Source: Fidelibacterota bacterium | Lineage (GTDB): Bacteria > Pseudomonadota > Alphaproteobacteria > Rhodospirillales > Rhodospirillaceae | Length of the DNA: 6,349 nt | Direction of reading: 5' to 3' | Assembly (NCBI GenBank): GCA_947473445.1 | Contig: CANJEU010000136.1 | Location: 1-6,349, forward strand | In this document: positions 1-5,153 of the stretch, one piece after another | How the letters are laid out: every line of letters starts with the position of its first letter | Position numbering within the stretch: the first letter of the stretch is position 1 | The notes under the pieces: model-generated | Told to the model about the DNA's origin: nothing | Seen by the model: only the letters and a program-made list of their open reading frames with translations | The model's database searches: none | Translations under genes and position numbers: made by a program

Positions 1-73
1 CACCCCTGCCATTCCACTATGCATCACGCGCGCAGAGACGCAATCGGCCCGGATGTAGCCGAGGCCGCTCGCT

Positions 74-91
74 GTTCATCGTGCGATGAAC
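74..91. repeat. 18-bp near-perfect palindrome beyond the HU terminator
   Basis: GTTCATCG-TG-CGATGAAC has 8-bp arms around a 2-base centre. The centre is too tight for an easy RNA hairpin with all 8 pairs, so a dimeric regulator's operator is one possibility. It may belong to a gene starting beyond the left edge on the minus strand. The rest of bases 1-117 holds no recognisable gene or tRNA. Confidence 0.35.
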
Positions 92-117
92 TGATTTCCG
101 AAACGCGAAAATTAGAG

Positions 118-143
118 ACAAAAAAAGCCGGGATGACCCGGCT
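118..143 (-). terminator. Intrinsic (Rho-independent) terminator of the HU gene
   Basis: Read on the minus strand, a perfect 7-bp stem AGCCGGG/CCCGGCT closes a 4-base loop TCAT and runs straight into seven T residues (complement of A120-A126). It lies about 67 bases beyond the HU stop codon. Stem, tight loop and U-tract are all present, so this is a canonical intrinsic terminator for the HU transcript. Confidence 0.9.
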
Positions 144-159
144 GATCCGGCGATATCTA

Positions 160-188
160 CGTCTTGCCCGGAAGAACCGGGCAAGACG
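160..188 (-). repeat. Perfect 12-bp hairpin in the HU 3' untranslated region
   Basis: Arms CGTCTTGCCCGG (160-171) and CCGGGCAAGACG (177-188) are perfectly complementary around a 5-base loop. The hairpin lies between the HU stop codon and the terminator and has no U-tract of its own, so it is not itself a standard terminator. It would form in the 3' UTR of the HU mRNA and could protect the 3' end or be part of a 3'-derived small RNA. The structure is seen directly; the function is inferred. Confidence 0.75.
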
Positions 189-210
189 CAAATCGCTTAG
201 AAAGCCTGTA

Positions 211-510
211 TTAGACGGCTTCCTTGAGTTCTTTCGCCGCGCGGAACGCGACTTTCTTGCTGGCTTTAATCTTGATCGCTTCGCCAGTCGCCGGATTACG
301 GCCCATGCGCGCAGGACGCTTGCGAACCTGCAGCACACCGAAACCGCCGATGCGGATCTTGTCACCCTTCTTGAGGTGCTTGGTGAGTAGGCCGACGAAG
401 TCGCCCAGGATCTCACCCGAAACTTTCTTCGAGAGTTCATGCTTGTCGGCGAGCGTCGCCGCCAGATGCTTCAACGTGACGACCGCCGGCTTATCGGATG
501 ATGTGGCCAT
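211..510 (-). CDS. hupB: HU-family nucleoid-associated DNA-binding protein
   Basis: A 99-residue histone-like protein that binds and bends DNA as a dimer in the nucleoid. The HU fold can be followed throughout: N-terminal helices at about 12-48 (LKHLAATLADKHELSKK), the beta-turn GGFGVL at 55-60, and the DNA-binding arm with R71-N72-P73-A74-T75-G76-E77. P73 is the residue that intercalates between base pairs in this family. A basic C-terminal helix (ASKKVAFRAAKELKEAV) closes the fold. The protein is about 9 residues longer than the usual 90 because of the N-terminal extension MATSSDKPAVV, which I believe is common in alphaproteobacterial HU. The start is supported by a purine-rich AGGGGTGGA (514-522) a few bases upstream. 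HU often lies beside lon in this class, but here the upstream neighbour is an SDR gene. A hairpin and an intrinsic terminator follow. The symbol is by family; hupA/hup are equally possible. Confidence 0.96.
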   Translation of the reverse strand: MATSSDKPAVVTLKHLAATLADKHELSKKVSGEILGDFVGLLTKHLKKGDKIRIGGFGVLQVRKRPARMGRNPATGEAIKIKASKKVAFRAAKELKEAV

Positions 511-776
511 TTTTCCACCCCTGTGTGTTGATCGGAAAACCCCGACGGACGCCTTATTTTAAAGGATAACAACGCCGTCTTGCTTGCACTCTTAACTCAG
601 GCCCTGAAGGGGCGCAAGCGGATCAACCACTGTTTAACTCATATTTTGCGACATTTTTTGCAGGTAACGTTCGCGATACGCCTTGCTTTTGGGGGCAAAA
701 CGCCTCTGCTGACGCGTTAACATTCCGCCGCTGACGCGCGTGAACCATAAGAAACGCCCGAGGCCGCGCACGGTTG
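511..776 (-). promoter_or_regulatory. Leader and probable promoter region of the HU gene
   Basis: This 266-base noncoding stretch separates the SDR stop codon from the HU start. It is more AT-rich than its surroundings in the 550-670 part. The best minus-strand -10 candidate is TAAAAT (complement of 556-561), about 46 bases from the start codon; no convincing -35 hexamer lies at the right distance. An 8-base direct repeat TTAACTCA (592-599 and 634-641, 42 bases apart) and a 9-base direct repeat GCTGACGCG (708-716 and 730-738, 22 bases apart) are also present. No clear intrinsic terminator for the SDR gene was found here. Confidence 0.4.
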
Positions 777-1553
777 CTACCACGGTAAAATCCGTCCGTC
801 ATAGTTGAGTGCGCGGCCGCTGTCGGCGCGCGACAAACCGTCGATAACCTTGATCATCGCGCGGACACTCTCATCGACCGGCAGATCTTTCGCCGCGCGC
901 GCCGCGCCTACAGCCGCGCGGCGCATGTCGGTGTTCACCGCGCCCGGGGCGATGACGGCCACGATGATGCCCTCGCCGGTGAGGTCGGTTGCGAGCGTCT
1001 TAAACATCATATTTAGCCCTATTTTACTGGCTTTATAGTAGTAGGAGCCTCCGCCCACAGGCGCCGAAATGATGCCCGAGCCGCTCGTGATTCCGACGAT
1101 TTTTTTCTGCGCGCTCGCAGCCACATGCGCGCGAAACGCATCGCTGAGCGCGAGGGGCGCGTAGGTGTTCACCGCCATCACGTTCTGGAATTCTTCGTAA
1201 TCGAATGAGCCGAGCTGCTGCTTGCTGAGGTCGCCGAGGACGCCCGCATTGTTAATCAAGACGTCGATGGCCGTGCCCGCATATTTCGCGGCGAGCGCTT
1301 CGACCGACGCTCGTTCGACAACGTCGAGCGCCTCGATACGGATCATGCGGTGGCGGGCGGCGAGCGCCTTCAGCTCATCCGCGGCGTCAGGCGTCCGGGC
1401 GGTCGCAATCACCGTCCAACCCAGCGCGGCGGATTGCTTAACGAACTCGAGTCCGATCCCGCGATTCGAGCCGGTGACGAGAACCGTCTCGGCTCGCACC
1501 GAAGTTATGCACAGGCTCCAGAGAGCGAGGCCGACGATGGACGCATTTTTCAT
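777..1553 (-). CDS. Short-chain dehydrogenase/reductase (C-factor-like SDR) with an apparent signal peptide
   Basis: A 258-residue classical-type SDR, an NAD(P)-dependent oxidoreductase of unknown substrate. The Rossmann motif TGSNRGIG is at 27-34, the NNAG motif at 101-104, the structural Asn in VNTYAP at N129, and the catalytic YxxxK as Y173-K177 in YYYKASK, with S157 of ITSGSG in the usual serine region. The layout (TS..., then GG-S-Y-Y-Y-KASK-GLN) resembles the myxobacterial C-factor group. Before the first beta strand (ETVLVTG) sits a stretch with K2, a hydrophobic core of about 16 residues and VRA at 19-21, which looks like a Sec signal or membrane anchor; that is unusual for an SDR. 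The ATG at 1553 has a weak AGG about 7 bases upstream. An upstream ATG (1655) would overlap the BrkB gene by 44 bases and adds a basic, unlikely extension. A GTG at 1499 would give a conventional cytoplasmic SDR. The gene lies 58 bases after the BrkB gene and is possibly co-transcribed with it. Confidence 0.9.
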   Translation of the reverse strand: MKNASIVGLALWSLCITSVRAETVLVTGSNRGIGLEFVKQSAALGWTVIATARTPDAADELKALAARHRMIRIEALDVVERASVEALAAKYAGTAIDVLINNAGVLGDLSKQQLGSFDYEEFQNVMAVNTYAPLALSDAFRAHVAASAQKKIVGITSGSGIISAPVGGGSYYYKASKIGLNMMFKTLATDLTGEGIIVAVIAPGAVNTDMRRAAVGAARAAKDLPVDESVRAMIKVIDGLSRADSGRALNYDGRILPW

Positions 1554-1611
1554 GACTTGCCTAGTTGCTCGGGGTTTCAGGCGCGGTGCGTCACGATCCC
1601 CTGTGGAAAAC

Positions 1612-2577
1612 TTAAGCGGCGTCGGGCGATGTCGTATCGGCCACGGTCGCGCCACCCAGCACCTGCGGCTTCGGGTGGCCGGTCTTTGTGTCGCCTTTCG
1701 TACGGTACTCGATTTCCGCGTTTATCTCCGCGCCGATGCAGACCGCGTAAGCGGCGACGTAGAACCAGAACAACAGGATGATACCCCCGGCCAGCGAGCC
1801 GAAAGTCTCATTATATTTACCGAAATTCGTTACATAGAGCGAGAATCCCGCCGAGGCGATGACCCACAGGAGCATCGCAACAATGGCCCCCGGTGAGAGC
1901 CATTCAAACCGCGCGTGCTCCCTACTCGGGCCATAGCGAAAGAGCAGCGCCAGCCCGATCAGGACAAACGCCGCCAACGGCGGCCATCGTAAGAGAAGGA
2001 TCAGGCTCGCAATCCATCCGGGCAGATGCAGCTCTTCGACGATGGCCGGCAGTCCGCCCAGAATGAGCATCGCGGCCAGCATCACAGCAAGCGCCGCAAA
2101 GGTGAAAACGAAAGCCAGGAGATTGAGTGTGACGAAGCTACGCTGCTCATCTACCTCGTAGGCAATATTCATCGCCGTGACGAGCGCAATCACGGCGCGC
2201 GATGCGCTCCACATCGATATGATCACCCCGATCGCAAAACCCAGGCCAAGCTCGGCCGCCTTCTCCGACATCAGCGCCCGAACCTGGTCAGCGATCGGCT
2301 GATAAGCATCGCGCGGGAGGACCGAACGCATAAAGCTCAGGTGCTCACCGACCATTTGCCGATCTGCGACTATGCCATAGAGGGCGACCACTGCGCCGAC
2401 AGCCGGGAAAATCGCGAGCAGCGAATAAAAGCCTACGCCGGCAGAGACGAGAGCAAGATTGTCCTCCCTGATCTCCTTCCACACCGCGTGCGCCACCTGC
2501 CGCCACTCCGCGCGCAGAACGTCGCGCGGACTGCGAACGGGCGTGTGTCGCGCCGAGGACGGTGGCTGTGAAGGCAT
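1612..2577 (-). CDS. YihY/virulence factor BrkB family inner-membrane protein
   Basis: A 321-residue integral membrane protein with about six hydrophobic segments, at roughly 41-70, 109-133, 148-176, 187-213, 228-250 and 262-286. Family hallmarks are visible: YSLLAIFP (51-58), WSASRAV (123-129), MNIAYEV (136-142), and the C-terminal block YVTNFGKYNETFGSLAGG (248-265) followed by LLFWFYVAAYAVCIGAEINAE (268-288). The family was once called ribonuclease BN, but that activity belongs to another protein; its real role is unsettled, with transport or envelope functions proposed. The N-terminal 30 residues and the tail after 290 are polar and presumably cytoplasmic. No strong Shine-Dalgarno precedes the ATG at 2577, so the exact start is less sure than the family. 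The gene heads the minus-strand group and is divergent from the Fur-box gene, 263 bases away. Confidence 0.93.
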   Translation of the reverse strand: MPSQPPSSARHTPVRSPRDVLRAEWRQVAHAVWKEIREDNLALVSAGVGFYSLLAIFPAVGAVVALYGIVADRQMVGEHLSFMRSVLPRDAYQPIADQVRALMSEKAAELGLGFAIGVIISMWSASRAVIALVTAMNIAYEVDEQRSFVTLNLLAFVFTFAALAVMLAAMLILGGLPAIVEELHLPGWIASLILLLRWPPLAAFVLIGLALLFRYGPSREHARFEWLSPGAIVAMLLWVIASAGFSLYVTNFGKYNETFGSLAGGIILLFWFYVAAYAVCIGAEINAEIEYRTKGDTKTGHPKPQVLGGATVADTTSPDAA

Positions 2578-2737
2578 GGCAGATGAACGTGTTCTCGTAT
2601 GCGTTGTTCCGCCAGCCCCGGCCCGCCCAACTGTGGACTTCCCTCCTCGCGTGCGGCGCGCGGCCCCCCCTCATGACCTTGTTAGGTGAGTGGGGGAGAC
2701 TTCGCGCGCGCCTCTAAGGCCTTGTAACGCATACCTA

Positions 2738-2765
2738 TTGAAGATTTATAAGAATGATTATTAAT
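2738..2765 (+). promoter_or_regulatory. Candidate sigma-70 type promoter overlapped by the Fur-like operator
   Basis: TTGAAG (2738-2743) and ATTAAT (2760-2765) are spaced by 16 bases; each matches its consensus at four of six positions. The -10 and part of the spacer lie inside the Fur-like site, the arrangement expected for repression by blocking RNA polymerase. This is a pattern-based guess in an AT-rich stretch. Confidence 0.35.
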
Positions 2766-2785
2766 CGCATTGCGAATCATTCTTA
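2749..2785. promoter_or_regulatory. Tandem Fur-box-like operator forming an 11-bp inverted repeat
   Basis: TAAGAATGATT (2749-2759) and AATCATTCTTA (2775-2785) are perfect inverted repeats separated by 15 bases. Each end fits the 7-1-7 Fur consensus TGATAATNATTATCA: TAAGAATGATTATTA (2749-2763) matches 11 of 14 defined positions and TGCGAATCATTCTTA (2771-2785) matches 10 of 14. The centres are 22 bp apart, about two helical turns, which would let two Fur dimers bind the same face. The site lies 56 bases before the ATG of the 174-aa gene. Known from the family: iron-loaded Fur represses from such sites. Inferred: this operator controls the plus-strand gene and possibly also the divergent BrkB gene. 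Confidence 0.7.
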
Positions 2786-2840
2786 ATTAGCCGTATCATG
2801 CGCTCCGCTCCTCTAGCCTCCACAATTTTGGGAAAAGCCC

Positions 2841-3365
2841 ATGACCTCACCGATCGCCGTACGCCGTTTATGCTCGCTCACAACCCCCGAACTTTTTGTC
2901 CTCTGCTCCATGCGACTGATGAGCCAAGCGGTGCGGGAGCGGCGCGAGCCCGACAAAACCTGCCGCGAAGGTTTTGAAATCGCGCGCCTCACCAACGCGC
3001 ATGCGCAGCACCTCGCCTGCGCGCTCCGCGCCATGGACGCAGCCGCCAGCCGGACCTTGGATGTCCGCAGTGCGCACTGCGCCGAGGTAGGACAAGACGA
3101 GGAACTGGTGCTGCAGGTCCTGCTGCTGTTGCAACACGAGAATGAATTCGGCGCGCGCAGAGTCTTATGGAAGATGCTTCCGCCAGCCGCGGCGCGCATC
3201 GTTCTTGGCCATCTTGATGAGCTTGCTCTGGGTATGGTCCGCGCGGGTCTGCTCCTTCCGCAGTCACCCTATGCGTTGCGTCCCTGCCCCGCGGAGGCGC
3301 TGGCGGCCCGGCAGCTTGGCGTCTCGCCGGTCCAGGATACGGCCGATCACTTTTGGCTGAACTGA
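2841..3365 (+). CDS. Uncharacterised 174-aa protein behind a Fur-like operator
   Basis: I do not recognise a named family. The 174-residue product has no signal peptide and no membrane segment and looks mostly helical. It has five cysteines in the N-terminal half (C11, C22, C41, C60, C80) and one at C149. C80 lies in LDVRSAHCAEVGQDE (73-87). A strongly hydrophobic, leucine-rich stretch with LVLQVLLLLQ follows at 89-98, then WKMLPPAAARIVLGHLDELALGMVRAGLLLP (110-140), which looks like two amphipathic helices. A GGGA (2830-2833) about 7 bases before the ATG can serve as ribosome binding site. The Fur-like operator 56 bases upstream suggests expression under iron limitation, so a role in iron or metal homeostasis or redox sensing is possible but only inferred from position. 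The long antisense frames over it are shadows. It is probably a real gene, because it is the only long frame placed correctly behind both promoter and ribosome binding site. Confidence 0.75.
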   Translation: MTSPIAVRRLCSLTTPELFVLCSMRLMSQAVRERREPDKTCREGFEIARLTNAHAQHLACALRAMDAAASRTLDVRSAHCAEVGQDEELVLQVLLLLQHENEFGARRVLWKMLPPAAARIVLGHLDELALGMVRAGLLLPQSPYALRPCPAEALAARQLGVSPVQDTADHFWLN

Positions 3366-3472
3366 AGGGCCCCTAATTCAACAGCCTGGAATTCAGCAAG
3401 ATGCCATGGGATGCTGAAGAATCGGCATCGTCCAGACCCGTGTCGATACTTTGGGGATCGACACGCGCGTCA
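3366..3472 (+). promoter_or_regulatory. Intergenic leader of the barrel gene with two stem-loops
   Basis: Two inverted repeats stand out. TTCAGCA (3392-3398) pairs with TGCTGAA (3412-3418) across 13 bases, and TGTCGAT (3441-3447) pairs with ATCGACA (3457-3463) across the 9-base loop ACTTTGGGG. The second loop exposes the only G-rich, Shine-Dalgarno-like run before the ATG at 3473, though at 16 bases it is far from ideal. Neither has a U-tract, so neither looks like a terminator. Roles as operator or translation-control element are speculative. Confidence 0.4.
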
Positions 3473-4822
3473 ATGTACACCTTTCGCTCACTCATCCAGC
3501 GGCGCACCGCCTGGGTTCTCGCCCTCGTTCTCGCAGCGATAGCGCCGGCTGAGGCGATCGCGCAGGCGACAGCGGCTACCCCGCCGACGCCCGTGCGCGA
3601 CGCGGACGCTCCACCGCCGACCCCTTTCGTGCTCAGCGAACGCTGGGCCATGGGCTTGACTGCCCAACTCGACGCCCGCGCGCTAAAAGACGCCGACCTC
3701 AGTTCCAGCGTTGCGGGCGACGTTGCCAACATCCGCCCTCAAATGCAGTTCGCTTTCCTTTACGAAGTACCGAACACCTTCCGCTTTTTCTCTGCCACGA
3801 AGATCAATCGTGATCTGACGATACGGGACGGTACGGCACCCGAGCATCGCGAGCTTTTGGCCGATCTAGACGAACTCTATGTCCGTTGGGTGCCCTTCGA
3901 GGGCGGTGTCGTTTCGGCGGGCCGTTCGCGCATGAATGACCCGCGCAACTGGCTGTTCGCGAGTTCGGACGACAAGAACGACAACATCCAACTTCAGTAC
4001 CGCGGCGCGCGCGACTTCGTTCAGCTCGTGGCCGCGTCTCGCGACCTTCTCCCCAGCAATCTGTTCGAACCCGAGGATCTGCATCGCAGCCTCAACACCG
4101 CGGCTACCTATGAACATACGTTCGACAATGGGATGCGGGCTGGCGGGTACGTTCTGCTTCAGGACCGGCGCGATGAGGGCGACAGTCTCGATCGCACCTA
4201 TTTCGGCGCGCGCTCGCGCGGAACCGTTGCGGCGGGGCATATCGACTATTGGACGGACACCATCGTCCTGCGCGGAACGTCCGGCGCGACGTTGATGCGG
4301 TCCTACGCCTTCGATCTCGGCGTGATCTACAAGTTCCTCGACCCTCTGCAGTTCCATCTCGTGGGCAGCTATGCCTTCGGCTCGGGAGATCGCGATCCGA
4401 ACGACGGCGTCGACCGGCGTTTTCGCCAGACCGGCATCCAGGAAAATCGCTTCCAGTATGGCGGCGTCAGCCGCTTCAAATACTATGGCGAGAGCCTGAA
4501 CCCGGAACTCAGCAACGTCGGCATCGCCACCGCGGCCGTCGGATTCAAACCCGATACCCTCAGCTCCATCGACCTCGTCGTGCATCACTATGAATTGGCG
4601 CAAGCGGCCAACGGCCTCATCGCCAGCCGTCTCGACCGCCAGCCGACCGGCCTGTCGCGCAATGTCGGCAATGCGGTCGACCTTGTCGCCGGGTACCGCG
4701 ATCGTACGGCCGTCGAGTTCGAGTTCTTCGGGGGGTGGTTCATGCCCGGCCCGGCTTTTGGCCCCAACCGGACTGATAGCGTCTATGCCATGGTTAAGAT
4801 GAAATACAACTTGAGGCCCTGA
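3473..4822 (+). CDS. Alginate-export-type outer-membrane beta-barrel protein
   Basis: A 449-residue protein predicted to form a beta-barrel channel in the outer membrane. Residues 1-30 form a signal peptide: basic R5, R10, R11, a core WVLALVLAAIAP, and cleavage after AIA (30) or AQA (32). The mature part alternates short polar and aromatic strands typical of barrels, for example ELYVRWVPFEGGVVSAGRSR, FQYGGVSRFKYYGES and SVYAMVKMKYNL at the C-terminus. The block VGNAVDLVAGYRD followed by EFEFFGGWFMPGPAFG (about 400-430) resembles the end of the alginate export (AlgE-like) domain. Many members occur in bacteria that make no alginate, so the substrate is open. The C-terminus ends NLRP rather than in an aromatic residue. 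An in-frame ATG at 3401 would put 24 polar residues before the signal peptide, so 3473 is preferred. The 88-aa gene follows after 54 bases. Confidence 0.72.
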   Translation: MYTFRSLIQRRTAWVLALVLAAIAPAEAIAQATAATPPTPVRDADAPPPTPFVLSERWAMGLTAQLDARALKDADLSSSVAGDVANIRPQMQFAFLYEVPNTFRFFSATKINRDLTIRDGTAPEHRELLADLDELYVRWVPFEGGVVSAGRSRMNDPRNWLFASSDDKNDNIQLQYRGARDFVQLVAASRDLLPSNLFEPEDLHRSLNTAATYEHTFDNGMRAGGYVLLQDRRDEGDSLDRTYFGARSRGTVAAGHIDYWTDTIVLRGTSGATLMRSYAFDLGVIYKFLDPLQFHLVGSYAFGSGDRDPNDGVDRRFRQTGIQENRFQYGGVSRFKYYGESLNPELSNVGIATAAVGFKPDTLSSIDLVVHHYELAQAANGLIASRLDRQPTGLSRNVGNAVDLVAGYRDRTAVEFEFFGGWFMPGPAFGPNRTDSVYAMVKMKYNLRP

Positions 4823-4863
4823 CATTTCCCGTCCGGGCGTTCTAGGATGGGTCAGGCTTACAT

Positions 4864-4873
4864 AGGTGGGGGA
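4864..4873 (+). promoter_or_regulatory. Strong ribosome binding site of the 88-aa gene
   Basis: AGGTGGGGGA ends three bases before the ATG at 4877 and contains several possible pairings to the 16S anti-Shine-Dalgarno. It decides the start codon of this gene against the ATG at 4847. Confidence 0.7.
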
Positions 4874-4876
4874 CGC

Positions 4877-5143
4877 ATGACGCATTTCTTGGTCACGGAA
4901 GATCGGCCGGACGGTTACCGGCTCGAGGACATCTTGGGCATCATCCGGAATGATATGCTCACCCGCGCGCTGAAAATCGCCGAGGACAAGCGCCCGGAGG
5001 CGCAGCATGTCATGCGTAATAACATGAAAATTCTCGGCTTGATCAGCGAAGCCATCACGCTTGCTGAAGATTCCACCCGCGTCCTCGACAAGGCCTTTGG
5101 CTCCAATGCCAAGGGCGGTCCGCCCCGTATCGGCAAGCCATAG
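4877..5143 (+). CDS. Uncharacterised 88-aa helical protein
   Basis: I do not recognise a named family. The 88-residue product has no signal peptide, no membrane segment and no cysteine, so it is presumably cytosolic. Residues 14-70 look almost entirely helical (RLEDILGIIRNDMLTRALKI, then MKILGLISEAITLAEDSTRVL), ending in a short glycine/proline tail with GGPPRIG. The ATG at 4877 is chosen over the in-frame ATG at 4847 because a very strong Shine-Dalgarno, AGGTGGGGGA (4864-4873), lies just upstream; the longer form would be translated through that site. Its stop codon TAG forms part of the Shine-Dalgarno of the next gene, 10 bases away, which suggests translational coupling with the amidohydrolase. 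A role as a small regulatory or partner protein is only a guess. Confidence 0.78.
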   Translation: MTHFLVTEDRPDGYRLEDILGIIRNDMLTRALKIAEDKRPEAQHVMRNNMKILGLISEAITLAEDSTRVLDKAFGSNAKGGPPRIGKP

Positions 5144-5153
5144 GAAAATGACC

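Noticed and set aside
1..24. Possible gene start on the minus strand (ATG at 24 or 12) running off the left edge
   Set aside because: Only 4 to 8 codons are visible and no clear ribosome binding site, so no call can be supported.
1..117. tRNA-Val expected downstream of HU in some relatives
   Set aside because: No acceptor/T-arm pattern such as GGTTCGAATCC is present on either strand.
24..440. 138-codon minus-strand and 123-codon plus-strand frames (19-390) over the HU gene
   Set aside because: Both run through the terminator and hairpin and overlap the unmistakable HU frame.
681..704. TTTTG-GGGG-CAAAA hairpin as a terminator for the SDR gene
   Set aside because: The stem is only five mostly A-T pairs and has no U-tract in the right orientation.
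1554..1655. Longer SDR start at 1655 (292 residues)
   Set aside because: It overlaps the end of the BrkB gene, adds a basic low-complexity extension, and would bury the hydrophobic N-terminal segment.
1222..1896. 224-codon plus-strand open frame opposite the SDR and BrkB genes
   Set aside because: It crosses the boundary of two well-supported minus-strand genes and has a low-complexity, arginine- and serine-rich translation.
2661..2668. Run of C residues near the divergent region as a phase-variation tract
   Set aside because: It is short and lies outside any supported coding region or promoter core.
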